Assembly: GCF_003626695.1 (NCBI RefSeq)
Contig: NZ_RBAH01000020.1
Location: forward strand, 1-64,000
Source: Paenibacillus ginsengarvi
GTDB lineage: Bacteria; Bacillota; Bacilli; Paenibacillales; NBRC-103111
DNA: 64,000 nt
Direction of reading: 5' to 3'
Shown piece by piece: positions 36,540 through 45,395 of the stretch (its first letter is position 1; every line of letters starts with the position of its first letter). A model generated the notes under the pieces. It made no database searches, was not told the DNA's origin, and worked only from the letters and a program-made list of their open reading frames with translations. Position numbers and translations under genes: made by a program.

Positions 36540-37331
36540 ATGAGTAGTTACCATCAACAAATCTTGACTGAGCTTGAACGCATCGAACGGGAAGAAAACG
36601 TCCGAATCCTGTATGCTTGCGAATCGGGCAGCCGCGCCTGGGGGTTCCCATCCCAAGATAGCGACTACGACGTCAGATTTCTCTATGTTAGACCGGTAGA
36701 TTGGTACTTATCGATCTTCGAAAAGCGGGATGTGATCGAGCGGCCGATCAGCGGCATGCTGGACATAAATGGTTGGGACCTGCGAAAGGCTTTGAACTTG
36801 TTCCGCAAATCCAATCCGCCGCTGCTCGAGTGGCTTCAGTCTCCGATCGTTTATATGGAGAATCATGCCATAGCGGAGCAAATCCGCCGTATTTCTCCAC
36901 TTACGTTCTCCCCAAAGTCATGTGTATACCACTATTTGCACATGGCAAAGGGGAACTACCGGGAGTACCTGCAAGGGGATCAGGTGAAAATCAAAAAGTA
37001 CTTTTATGTGCTACGCCCGATTTTGGCCTGTGAGTGGATCGAGAAGCACCAAACCATGCCGCCGATTGAATTCGATCGGCTAGTTGATGCTGTTGTGCCA
37101 AGGGGAAGCGAGCTTCAAGCGGTTATCGACGGATTGCTTGTCCGCAAAAAGTCGGGCGATGAAATGGATTACGAACCGAGGATCAATCCGATCAACGAGT
37201 TTTTGGAAGCAAGAATTGAACATTATGAGCGAGTTGCGGCGGGGATGCAAACATTTGGCGGGGGCCAGGATCAGCAGTTGGATGATTTGTTCCGGTCGGT
37301 GCTCAGGGAAGTATGGGGGGAGGTGGTTTGA
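36540..37331 (+). CDS. RlaP/YcgL-type nucleotidyltransferase
   Basis: A 263-residue member of the polymerase-beta nucleotidyltransferase superfamily. The active-site pattern GSRAWGFPSQDSDYDVRFLY (residues 30-49) has the GS motif and the two metal-binding Asp residues (DSDYD), and the rest fits the YcgL/RlaP group (SPIVYMENHAIAEQI; YLHMAKGNYREYL). RlaP was named as RNA-ligase-associated polymerase beta, predicted to act on RNA ends during repair; here no ligase is encoded nearby. GGAGGGGG lies upstream of ATG at 36540. It is the second gene of the slipin operon. RNA-end repair is inference; direct adenylylation of a protein is an alternative. Confidence 0.8.
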   Translation: MSSYHQQILTELERIEREENVRILYACESGSRAWGFPSQDSDYDVRFLYVRPVDWYLSIFEKRDVIERPISGMLDINGWDLRKALNLFRKSNPPLLEWLQSPIVYMENHAIAEQIRRISPLTFSPKSCVYHYLHMAKGNYREYLQGDQVKIKKYFYVLRPILACEWIEKHQTMPPIEFDRLVDAVVPRGSELQAVIDGLLVRKKSGDEMDYEPRINPINEFLEARIEHYERVAAGMQTFGGGQDQQLDDLFRSVLREVWGEVV

Positions 37332-37403
37332 ACGATGGTTATTTTCTTTAATAAACCCTCCAAACACAACACCTTCACGAATTGCTCAAAAAAACTATTT
37401 AGA

Positions 37404-37445
37404 AAGCTGGTTCCGGCACTCTACCGGGATCAGCTTGTTTAAATG
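37404..37445 (+). terminator. Rho-independent terminator of the slipin operon
   Basis: AAAGCTG-GT-TCCGG (37404-37415) pairs with CCGGGA-T-CAGCTT (37425-37437), followed by GTTTAAAT. The T-run is modest. Confidence 0.6.
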
Positions 37446-37453
37446 TTCGAGCA

Positions 37454-37565
37454 CCAATGCGAAAAATGGTATGAAACATAGAAAACTGTCATACATTGTA
37501 TATTCTTTCCGGTCAACTAGTACTATAATAGTAGAAAAGTAGGTACTACGTTCTAGGATAGTCAG
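37454..37565 (+). repeat. 112-bp direct repeat, left copy (promoter of a deleted gene)
   Basis: This matches 47098-47208 with only a few differences, one of them an extra A. It contains a TATAAT box (37524-37529) inside a TACTA-TAA-TAGTA dyad and a second dyad GTAG-GTA-CTAC. At the right copy the same DNA is directly upstream of the NERD-helicase gene, so this is the same promoter region, left behind. Confidence 0.9.
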
Positions 37566-37636
37566 GGAATGCACCTCGAATTCTATCGAGGACGAGGCGG
37601 CTAAGATGATGAGCGTGCATCCTACGTCGGGGTATT
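37566..37636 (+). pseudogene. 3' tail of a deleted NERD-helicase paralogue
   Basis: In one frame, the DNA at 37591-37636 encodes DEAAKMMSVHPTSGY and stop. That aligns with the last residues of the NERD-helicase at 47212-49119 (DDVAKMRSERQPSGAQLG). With the promoter copy at 37454-37565 it shows a second copy of that gene reduced by internal deletion to its two ends. The rest of the interval to 37757 holds no gene; an AGGAG at 37753 belongs to the next gene. Confidence 0.65.
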
Positions 37637-37757
37637 AGATCCAAAGTTGTACTTCATCATATAGGTCAAATATATCAAATTGGTTGTAAAATGTGGGAAA
37701 AATTAAAGGACTATGTTCGAAAATGTCGAAACTCAAAATAACATATTAGTATAGGAG

Positions 37758-38621
37758 ATGAAGCTGTTGTATTTCGTCGACTTTTTTGGAAGATTGTTCA
37801 GAAAGAATAATTGGGGGGTGATCGTTTATTTACTATTGAATGTAGGTATGCTGTTCTTTTTGTTCGGCGCGTCCGATCTTAGAAGCTTCCTTATCGTAAT
37901 TCTTATTTATGCCGGCTCTCTGGCTGTAGCCCTTTCTCCGATAGGTGAGTATATTCTTCGCATGCAGACGGGTTCGAAGCCCCTCACGCGTAAAGAATTT
38001 CGTGACCGCATCGAGCCTCTATTCAATAAAGTATATGGGAAGGCTAAGGCAAAGGACCCGAGTCTGCAGGACAATATCCGTATATTTATAAACTACGATC
38101 AAGTTCCTAATGCATTTGCCACCGGGAGGAAAACGGTGTGTGTAACGCAAGGACTTCTTGCTTTGCCTGACGACGAGATTGAGGCCATTTTAGCTCACGA
38201 GTTTGCCCATTTGTCCAATAAAGATACGGACATGCTGCTTGTCATTTCGGTTGGCAACCTTATCGTTACTTGTATATTTATCTTCGTCCGGTTTATCTCC
38301 ATGATCGCAATAACTATGGCAAGCAGAAGAGTCTGGATTGCCTTTTTATTCGATGCCATGTTAGCCGGAATGATGTGGGCATGGACCAAGATCGGCATTC
38401 TTCTCGTATTGAAGTCGAGTCGCAACAATGAATTTGAAGCCGATAAATTCGCTTTAGAAATCGGATACGGCAAACCTTTGGCGTCGGCTCTTGATACATT
38501 GAGTCGCTGTGAGCCGTCGAAGGCCGGACTGTGGAGAGCACTGCATTCCTCTCATCCCGAGACGCACGACCGTATCGGTAGGCTGCAGGATCTTGGAGCC
38601 GACTACTACGCCAAAATATGA
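37758..38621 (+). CDS. M48-family membrane metalloprotease (HtpX-like)
   Basis: A 287-residue protease. Two N-terminal TM helices (VIVYLLLNVGMLFFLFGA and SFLIVILIYAGSLAVAL) precede the zinc-binding HExxH in ILAHEFAHLSNKDTD (about residue 153), followed by two more TM helices and the third ligand in NEFEADKFALEIG. HtpX-type enzymes degrade damaged or signal membrane proteins from the cytosolic face. ATG at 37758 directly abuts AGGAG; a TTG three codons later (37767) has better spacing and may be the true start. It is separated from the kinase operon by a terminator but is in the same direction and within the same repeat-bracketed segment. Confidence 0.82.
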   Translation: MKLLYFVDFFGRLFRKNNWGVIVYLLLNVGMLFFLFGASDLRSFLIVILIYAGSLAVALSPIGEYILRMQTGSKPLTRKEFRDRIEPLFNKVYGKAKAKDPSLQDNIRIFINYDQVPNAFATGRKTVCVTQGLLALPDDEIEAILAHEFAHLSNKDTDMLLVISVGNLIVTCIFIFVRFISMIAITMASRRVWIAFLFDAMLAGMMWAWTKIGILLVLKSSRNNEFEADKFALEIGYGKPLASALDTLSRCEPSKAGLWRALHSSHPETHDRIGRLQDLGADYYAKI

Positions 38622-38644
38622 TTTAGTTCTTATAAACAGGAAAT

Positions 38645-38674
38645 AAAGAGGCAGACTTCAAGGCCTCTTTTTAG
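38645..38674 (+). terminator. Rho-independent terminator after the M48 gene
   Basis: AAAGAGGC (38645-38652) pairs with GCCTCTTT (38663-38670), followed by TT. It lies 23 bases before the pseudokinase start, so it may act as an attenuator between the protease and the kinase operon. Confidence 0.7.
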
Positions 38675-38694
38675 CCATTTAGTGGAGGGAGCAC

Positions 38695-39936
38695 ATGTCC
38701 AAAAATTTCGAGTTTTTAATTCGCGAAAATCAAGAGCTATATATGAAATGCTGCTATGCCGAACAGTTCGCCAAAACATATCCTAATAACTCTTTGGTGG
38801 AGACGAGAAAAGTATTGGAGTTTTTTTTGCAACGAGTTTGCAAATTAAATAACATACAGTTTACTGCGGAGGAAAATCCGTATAAATCTGACTATCCTTC
38901 GCTGCATATCATGATCAAAAAAACCGTATACGACCTGAACATATTTACGCGTGACCAGAAAAAGGATATGGACGAAATTAGAAAGCACGGCAACGGATCC
39001 GCGCATGCTGGGGAATTTGCTTCCACAAAGCAATCCATTTCCCAAATTAAGGCGATGCATGAGCTGATACGGCAGTATTATCAGAGCAAGTACCCTAGTA
39101 TTGCCGCGTTTGACGAGAGATTCATTCCTATCGACAGTATGATTCCGATAACGAACTTGCCGGTTGAAAGGGACGAGGCCTGCACGCTGAAGCTGCACTG
39201 TAAGATCGTTAATGAAGAGACGGGAAACGAACTTTATTACATAGTTCGCCAGTATGAAAGGGAACAAATTGAGAAGGATAGAACATTCGTTTTGAGAGAT
39301 ATGTTTACGTTAGAGAAGCTTTCTCAAGGCGGAGTGGGCGCAAAAAACCTTGTAAAGTACAACCGAATCGACGTACAGAAGCAAAACGACTTGCTGTTTA
39401 CGTGTTTTGAAATCAGCCGTGATGCCGAAAGTTTGGAACGTTTCGCTTTAGAAAAGCTGTCTGTCCCGGAACGATTGCAGATGCTTTCCGGAATTGTTAA
39501 TGGCGTGGAGGAACTGCATACGAACAGCATACCGATAGTCCATCGTTATTTGCGGCCATCCAGTATCTTTGTCGGAAGAAACAGGAGTCCTCAAATATGC
39601 AACTTCGAGTACGCAAAGCTGGACAATCCTCAGCAAGCTACCGTTCGCTATAAGGTAGAGGCAAGAACCGATCCCTATACAGCTCCCGAATTATCGCGGG
39701 GAAGTACCGTTACCTTATGGCCTAGCGTAGACATCTATTCGCTGGCGGTCATTATTATATTTGTCTTCGGGCTCCCGGTCAACGGCGAACTGAATCCTGA
39801 TCAGTTGAAGAAGTTGAAGATAAGCGAGCCTTTCATCGAAATGGTCCACGATATGCTGTCCGATGTTGCGGGAGAAAGGCCGAGTATTCAAGAGGTGAAA
39901 CGGATGATCGGGCAGGAGGCAGCGCGGCATGCATGA
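38695..39936 (+). CDS. DUF4145-pseudokinase fusion
   Basis: A 413-residue protein. Residues 1-125 resemble DUF4145, a HEPN-like helical domain (LVETRKVLEFFLQRVCKL; then DEIRKHGNGSAHAGE with its conserved R...GN..AH). Residues 165-410 have the shape of a protein-kinase domain, but the catalytic positions are lost: the HRDLKPEN loop reads HRYLRPSS, DFG reads NFE, and no invariant beta-3 Lys is evident. The APE (TAPEL) and the F-helix Asp (VDIYSLAVI) remain, so the fold is kept. It is likely an allosteric partner or nucleotide/RNA sensor for the active kinase, whose gene it overlaps by 8 bases. The GGAGGGAG site gives the start. Confidence 0.75.
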   Translation: MSKNFEFLIRENQELYMKCCYAEQFAKTYPNNSLVETRKVLEFFLQRVCKLNNIQFTAEENPYKSDYPSLHIMIKKTVYDLNIFTRDQKKDMDEIRKHGNGSAHAGEFASTKQSISQIKAMHELIRQYYQSKYPSIAAFDERFIPIDSMIPITNLPVERDEACTLKLHCKIVNEETGNELYYIVRQYEREQIEKDRTFVLRDMFTLEKLSQGGVGAKNLVKYNRIDVQKQNDLLFTCFEISRDAESLERFALEKLSVPERLQMLSGIVNGVEELHTNSIPIVHRYLRPSSIFVGRNRSPQICNFEYAKLDNPQQATVRYKVEARTDPYTAPELSRGSTVTLWPSVDIYSLAVIIIFVFGLPVNGELNPDQLKKLKISEPFIEMVHDMLSDVAGERPSIQEVKRMIGQEAARHA

Positions 39937-40744
39937 TTTATCGTTCAGTAAAAGTTATAACTACATGCTAAAAAGAGTTATATACAGTAACGAGGAAACG
40001 CAAAGCTGGTTCTATGAAGCGTTCGACGACACGGATAAAAGAACAGTCGGCATAAAAAAGGTCCGCGTCTATGCAAAGGACTTGGTCCGAGCGCAGGCGG
40101 AAGCGGTTGTAATACATACGCTGTCGAACGTTACTACGCAAGTTCCGGCACTATATAACACTTATTATGACAGAGCGAATGAATGGTTTTACTTATTTAT
40201 GCAATATATCGAAGGTGGAGTGACGCTTCGAAAGCATATAGAATCGTCTCCACCGCTGAGCGCATGCGTGGATATCATGATCCAGGTATGCGATGTGCTG
40301 CAGCAGCTTCATAAGAAGCGGCTTCAGCATAGGGATTTGAAGCCGGAAAATTTGTTGATGAGGAATAATCAAGTATATATTATCGATTTCAACATATCTA
40401 CTTCAGTACCGTTTAAGGGCGAAGGGACCGATTATTATCGAGCCCCCGAGCAGACGGAAGGGATGCGGCATATCGGATTAAATGCGATCGATATATTCTC
40501 CTTAGGGGTTATCCTTTACGAATTTGTCACCGGGAGGCCTCCGGTTAGGGGAGAAGATTACTCTTTCCGGAGAGGGCTTGACGAATGGAAGTTTTTTACC
40601 CCGCCAATCGAAAAAAGGCCGGAGCTTACGCCGGAACTAAATGATGTGATTATGAACTGCTTAAAGTTAAATCCTAAACAGCGTTACAAGGACATATGGC
40701 AGCTGAAGCAGGCGTTAATTCAGGCGAAGCGGGGGATGAGATAA
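39929..40744 (+). CDS. Ser/Thr protein kinase
   Basis: A 271-residue eukaryotic-like kinase without membrane helix or sensor domain. It has the beta-3 Lys in VGIKKV, the catalytic loop LQHRDLKPENLL, the metal site as IDFN instead of DFG, an activation segment GEGTDYYRAPEQTEG, and F helix DIFSLGVILYEFVTGRPP. The Gly-to-Asn change in DFG is unusual but seen in active kinases. Its gene overlaps the pseudokinase gene by 8 bases and is followed after 2 bases by a small ORF. It should be soluble, so its substrate is probably one of the operon's own proteins or a host factor. Confidence 0.88.
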   Translation: MHDLSFSKSYNYMLKRVIYSNEETQSWFYEAFDDTDKRTVGIKKVRVYAKDLVRAQAEAVVIHTLSNVTTQVPALYNTYYDRANEWFYLFMQYIEGGVTLRKHIESSPPLSACVDIMIQVCDVLQQLHKKRLQHRDLKPENLLMRNNQVYIIDFNISTSVPFKGEGTDYYRAPEQTEGMRHIGLNAIDIFSLGVILYEFVTGRPPVRGEDYSFRRGLDEWKFFTPPIEKRPELTPELNDVIMNCLKLNPKQRYKDIWQLKQALIQAKRGMR

Positions 40745-40746
40745 AG

Positions 40747-40926
40747 ATGGCGGCACGCAATACTTCAATTGAAGAGATAGATAACGACCATTTGGGAAAG
40801 CTGCTTACGGATGGACAAGGAAATGCACTTCCAGAGTCCCTCCCGATTGTGCATCAACCGTTACCTTCCGTTGAGGAGATGCTACCGAGTGATAGAAAAG
40901 CAAATATATTTGTTTCAAGAAGATGA
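40747..40926 (+). CDS. Small ORF overlapping the helicase start
   Basis: A 59-residue acidic protein (MAARNTSIEEIDNDHLGKLL to NIFVSRR). A GGGGGATGAG site spans the end of the kinase gene just upstream. Its last 38 bases overlap the helicase gene in another frame, and the helicase ribosome binding site (GAGGAG) lies inside it, so the arrangement suggests coupling. I do not recognise it. It could be a small regulator or, less likely, the original N-terminus of the helicase separated by a frameshift. Confidence 0.5.
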   Translation: MAARNTSIEEIDNDHLGKLLTDGQGNALPESLPIVHQPLPSVEEMLPSDRKANIFVSRR

Positions 40927-43900
40927 AACGATCGAATACGATTCTTTGATTCCGTTTGCATGCACGACGAATTTCGTCAACAGCTTTTCCTCAAGCGGAA
41001 TCTTATGGGAAGATTTTATTTGGAATTTGCAGAACAACCGACTGTTTTTGATGATGAAAAACAAAAAAGGAACAAGCATCCAAATTTTGCTTGATAAAGT
41101 CGTATTAAACTGTGTTATTAACGAGGATTGTTTTGCGATCAAGCATCTCTCTCCGAAAACGGTTCGAGCCCAAAATATGTTCATCAAAAATGGCGTAAAG
41201 TTAAAATCCGAACGAGGAGCGATCGTTTGGAAGGACAATCTCATATTCACTTACGCTACTATTCAGGATCGCGATCGTGCACGCATTGGCTTCGCTCACA
41301 TGCTGCCAAAGCTTAATCTATTATTGTCAGAAGATGCCGGAGAGAAACGGGGCCAGAACCAGGAGTACGATACTGTTGAAGCCGTTGACGACGAGGATGA
41401 CGGTGTCGAAAAAATTGAGGAATTGCTCGAAATCGCGCAATTTTATAATGAGGCTGAAGATGAAATTCAGCAATCTGATTCGCTGTCCGGCTCCAGGCTC
41501 GGTTACTTCCGATTTACAGCCAATTCCGATCATACGCGGGTAGAGAAGCTAGCCTATACGTTTGACGTATCTGATTTTGATAAAAACCAATATAAAAAAG
41601 GCAGCCGCGTGAAAGTTAATTCGCTTCTGGAGGACGGCTTTGCGGGAACTATTGTCAACATACAGGATGAGGCCAAACCAGGCCGAATGACCATTTTGTT
41701 CGACGATAAATTCGATATTCACGATCTTCCTTCCGCGGGAGATATAGGGCTCGAATACAATCCTGTGCAGAAGCAGGTAAGGGACGCTGTTATTGACGAT
41801 ATACGGAGCGGAACAAGCCGCGCCCAATATTTTGACTACATGCTGCGCGATAAGTCCGTGCTGTCTTTTGAGCCTACCGATGTATCCAGTCTTGTTCAAA
41901 ACTTGCGAGAACGGAAGTACCCGCCGAATCCAAGCCAAATTCAGGCTATTGTCAAAGGTATTGAAGCGAAGGAAGCTTTGTTGGTGTTAGGACCTCCGGG
42001 AACAGGAAAAACGACGGTTATCCTGGAATGGGTCAAACATTTTGTAAAGGAAGGGAAGAGAGTACTTATCTCGTCCCAAAACAATAAAGCGGTCGATAAC
42101 GTATTAGAGAGGCTGGCGAAAGAGAAGCACATTGAGACGATCCGCGTCGGCAGCGAGGAAAAGGTTCAAACCAATATTCACCCGTTCATGTTCGAGCGCA
42201 AATCGATACAATTGCAGCAAAATATTACGAAAGCGACACAGAAGCATCTGCAGTTTTTGTACAGCGATAAAGATAAGGTAAGGGAATACGAAGAATTGGT
42301 TGATAGAGGTCAGCAGAGCTGGCTTCAGTATGAGGCTATGAATAGGCAAGTACATGCTGCATACGCCTCGATTACGGAGCATACCATAAGGCCATTGAAA
42401 AGCGCATACGAACAATATCAAACGGTTGTTCATCATGCTGAGCGGTTTAAGCTGAAAATAGAGCAGCGCTTGCAGGATATTGCTAGCTATCAGAAGTCCA
42501 ACAAGTTGATGAAATTGCTCCGCTACCCAATGCATCAATTGAACTTAAGAAGGTTTAAAAGCTCTTATGAACAGTATCAAACTCTTGCTGCGCAGGAAGC
42601 TCAACTGGCGGACTCCTATAACCGTTTGTACAAAACCATGCAGGAGCAGTTGGCTGAACCGGTATTTGTATCGGCTAAGGAGAGTTTGCTCGAGCTTCAT
42701 AGTCATTGCGAGAAGTGGGCTCTTATGCTGCAGCAAACGCCCCGGTTCGATAGTTTTTTGCCGGCGATTGAACTGCCCGGCACCGGTATAGATTCGATAG
42801 ATATATTAAACGACAAAGCGTTGCTTGATGATGTTCGGAAGCAATGTGCAGACCTTCATCAAAGAATCGAATGGATTCAAGGGGCGGTCACTAACTGGAA
42901 CGGATATCTCGCACAAAAGCAAAATTATGCATTAGCGCAAGTGCTGCTGGATTCGGTTAATCTCGTAGGCGCTACTTGTATCGGTATAAATAGCCAGCCG
43001 CGGTTCAGGGACATTCAATTCGATGTGACGATTATAGACGAGGCGGGTCAAATTCAAATTCATAACGCCATCGTACCGATGAGTCGTTCTCCCAAAGTCA
43101 TCATGCTGGGCGATCATCTGCAAATTCCCCCATCGAAGGAGAGCAGGGTGGAGGCCCGTTGTAATGAGATCGGAATTAGTACGGAGCTGCTCGGTACAAG
43201 CTTTTTCGAATATTTATATAAACGTTTTCCGGAATCGAACAAAATGTTGCTCGACACTCAATACCGGATGCCGAAGGAAATTGCCGACATATTGTCGGAA
43301 TGGTTCTATGAGGGGAAATATATATCGTTTGATGGAAAAAGCGGGATGAAATCCGCACTACCTTCCTTGTTCAAAAAAACCTTCGCTTTAGTCTCTACTT
43401 CAGATTACGAACGAAGACATGAGGTGAAGGTCCAGGGCGAAGGCTATTACAACCCATATGAATGCCGGTTGGTGATCCATTTGCTGCAGGAAGCCCTCCA
43501 AACGATCAATCCGGATACGGTAAATCCCGGCAGCCCCTCTTATATCGTCGGCGGCAGACACTTTTTGCCTTCTGAGATTGGCGTCATTACCCCGTATAAA
43601 TATCAGGTTAACTATGTACGCAAAATGGTATCGAAGCATCTTGCGCAGCTTTCGCAAGATGAAGTAAATGATATGGTGGCATCTCTGGACAGCTTTCAGG
43701 GCCAGGAACGTCCGATTATTATTTACAGCTGCACACGCAGCAATGGCCTGTCGCCTGAAGCGGCGAGGATAGGCTTTTTGAAGGAGCTTCGACGTTTGAA
43801 CGTGGCGCTCTCCAGATGTCAGCAGCAGCTCGTTTTTGTAGGCGATATCGACTTCCTTGCAACGTGTAACTATCAAATGAGGGATAGTGCAGGGGAGGTG

Positions 43901-44062
43901 CTGACTGATGAGAATGGGGACCCGCTGTCCGGTACAAGCGAAAAAGAGTTTGCCGATTTCATGAGGCTGATCCTTGACTCTGTGAAGCAAGGAAAAGCGG
44001 AGCTTGTTCTTTCCCGGCAATTGCATGGGTTGCTTCAAAATATGTCTAGAGGTGCACAATGA
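40889..44062 (+). CDS. SF1 (Upf1/DNA2-like) helicase-nucleic-acid translocase
   Basis: A 1057-residue protein if started at GTG 40889, which has GAGGAG 10 bases upstream; a longer frame opens at 40811 without a site. Residues 1-330 are unassigned with an acidic patch. Helicase motifs: I GPPGTGKTT (about 367), Ia SSQNNKAVDNVLERL, II DEAGQI (about 715), III MLGDHLQIPP, IV LDTQYRMP, V SFQGQERPIIIYS (about 934) and VI LNVALSRCQQQLVFVGD. A coiled-coil insertion of about 230 residues lies between motifs Ia and II. This is the AAA_11/AAA_12 (Upf1-like) architecture, so it likely moves on RNA or single-stranded DNA. No nuclease domain is visible. It overlaps the next gene by 4 bases. Confidence 0.85.
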   Translation: MIEKQIYLFQEDETIEYDSLIPFACTTNFVNSFSSSGILWEDFIWNLQNNRLFLMMKNKKGTSIQILLDKVVLNCVINEDCFAIKHLSPKTVRAQNMFIKNGVKLKSERGAIVWKDNLIFTYATIQDRDRARIGFAHMLPKLNLLLSEDAGEKRGQNQEYDTVEAVDDEDDGVEKIEELLEIAQFYNEAEDEIQQSDSLSGSRLGYFRFTANSDHTRVEKLAYTFDVSDFDKNQYKKGSRVKVNSLLEDGFAGTIVNIQDEAKPGRMTILFDDKFDIHDLPSAGDIGLEYNPVQKQVRDAVIDDIRSGTSRAQYFDYMLRDKSVLSFEPTDVSSLVQNLRERKYPPNPSQIQAIVKGIEAKEALLVLGPPGTGKTTVILEWVKHFVKEGKRVLISSQNNKAVDNVLERLAKEKHIETIRVGSEEKVQTNIHPFMFERKSIQLQQNITKATQKHLQFLYSDKDKVREYEELVDRGQQSWLQYEAMNRQVHAAYASITEHTIRPLKSAYEQYQTVVHHAERFKLKIEQRLQDIASYQKSNKLMKLLRYPMHQLNLRRFKSSYEQYQTLAAQEAQLADSYNRLYKTMQEQLAEPVFVSAKESLLELHSHCEKWALMLQQTPRFDSFLPAIELPGTGIDSIDILNDKALLDDVRKQCADLHQRIEWIQGAVTNWNGYLAQKQNYALAQVLLDSVNLVGATCIGINSQPRFRDIQFDVTIIDEAGQIQIHNAIVPMSRSPKVIMLGDHLQIPPSKESRVEARCNEIGISTELLGTSFFEYLYKRFPESNKMLLDTQYRMPKEIADILSEWFYEGKYISFDGKSGMKSALPSLFKKTFALVSTSDYERRHEVKVQGEGYYNPYECRLVIHLLQEALQTINPDTVNPGSPSYIVGGRHFLPSEIGVITPYKYQVNYVRKMVSKHLAQLSQDEVNDMVASLDSFQGQERPIIIYSCTRSNGLSPEAARIGFLKELRRLNVALSRCQQQLVFVGDIDFLATCNYQMRDSAGEVLTDENGDPLSGTSEKEFADFMRLILDSVKQGKAELVLSRQLHGLLQNMSRGAQ

Positions 44063-45393
44063 GTAAAGCTGCTGTCGGTTCTTCTGCTATAAGAAATGTC
44101 AGATGGAATGTTGAATTCATCTTAAAAGATTTTTATCGGAATTATCCGCAGTTTTTCGCTGCAGGAAGGGTGGAGCTTTGTTCCAAGCTTTATTATCCGA
44201 TAGCACTGCTAGAGCTGGAGGTGCTCGAAAGCGCGGGTGAAGAGTTCGATACAATCGAACACTCCATACTATCTTTGATCTATGCGGGACTGACCGACCC
44301 GGAGCAAATATGCGATGTGCTGGGGCTGCCGCTGAACTATACGATGCTGATTATTAAAGTATTGCAGGGATACGGTCATGTTACCGACAGCGGCATTACG
44401 GAGCTCGGTATAAAGTCGGCCATAGAGAATGTTAAATATACGAGAATGCGCGTTCGCCATAAAGTTCAAGCAGATACGTGGACCGGTTTGTTGCTTAGAA
44501 AAGAGATGCTTCAGCGAGTGCAGTTCCTTTCCAGTTCTGAGGAGACGAATATAAAAATTCCGCATTTGACAGCGCAGGCCTACTTATCCGACGAAACGCT
44601 GCTGCAAATAAACGAGGTCATCGCGAAATACAAACATTCGGAGCAATCTGTTTTCCATGCGAACGTAGAAGGCGTGGAAGAAATTATAGATAAAGAAATC
44701 AAGTATACCGATGCTCTATTGTTGAAGTTTACGCATTTGCCCCATCCGTTCGTTCTCCTACAGTGCCGGAGCGGGTCATCGAAAACGAGAGGGCCTCAAT
44801 ATGAGTGGAAGCCAGTCGCTATCTCGCAATCCAATGCCGGAATACTTATGAAAGCGATCGAAGGAATTCATGTGGTTGAGGATGAATGCTTTGAGTCATT
44901 TATCCAATTGGCGGAAGACATACAGAGCGCCATCGAGCATTCACTTGGTAATGAGTATGATTTTCGCAGGCTGCGAGCGAAGATAGAAAAAGGCTTTGGC
45001 GGCATGGTAGACGCCGACAAAGTGACATTCGGTAACACGGTAATGTCGGTTGACCTTGAAAACTTAAAACTGATGAAGCTCAACCGGGAAATATTCAGTG
45101 TATTGGAGAGCGTCGCTCTCAGCGAAAATCATGTTCCCTTTATGTGGCTAAGCAGGGAAGATGAGTTCCCGGGTATGGTTTGCTATGTGGAGACGAGACA
45201 CGAAGAGCTACGATATTTTTCGAAGCAGCTTGCCGAGCTCTGGCTGAGGTTGCCTCGCGGATCCGACATTTATAACGGACTTATTTCCCAACTGGATTTC
45301 CAGGCCACTCGGGAACTTTCGGTTCAGCAGCTTCAGCTTGCGCTGCATGCAGTTGCCACATCCTATGACTCCAAGATGCAAAACGAGGTGTAG
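44059..45393 (+). CDS. Unrecognised protein of the kinase-helicase operon
   Basis: A 444-residue soluble protein that I do not recognise. Residues 70-115 look like a winged helix (LIYAGLTDPEQICDVLGLPL, YTMLIIKVLQGYGHVTDSG), so DNA or RNA binding is possible. Residues 190-240 and 265-330 are mixed alpha/beta with an EYDFRRLRAKIEKGFGG segment. No catalytic motif is seen. The start overlaps the helicase stop by 4 bases (ATGA) and the gene ends 2 bases before the next start, so expression is tightly coupled; it is probably a core component or adaptor between helicase and membrane protein. Confidence 0.75.
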   Translation: MSKAAVGSSAIRNVRWNVEFILKDFYRNYPQFFAAGRVELCSKLYYPIALLELEVLESAGEEFDTIEHSILSLIYAGLTDPEQICDVLGLPLNYTMLIIKVLQGYGHVTDSGITELGIKSAIENVKYTRMRVRHKVQADTWTGLLLRKEMLQRVQFLSSSEETNIKIPHLTAQAYLSDETLLQINEVIAKYKHSEQSVFHANVEGVEEIIDKEIKYTDALLLKFTHLPHPFVLLQCRSGSSKTRGPQYEWKPVAISQSNAGILMKAIEGIHVVEDECFESFIQLAEDIQSAIEHSLGNEYDFRRLRAKIEKGFGGMVDADKVTFGNTVMSVDLENLKLMKLNREIFSVLESVALSENHVPFMWLSREDEFPGMVCYVETRHEELRYFSKQLAELWLRLPRGSDIYNGLISQLDFQATRELSVQQLQLALHAVATSYDSKMQNEV

Positions 45394-45395
45394 CG

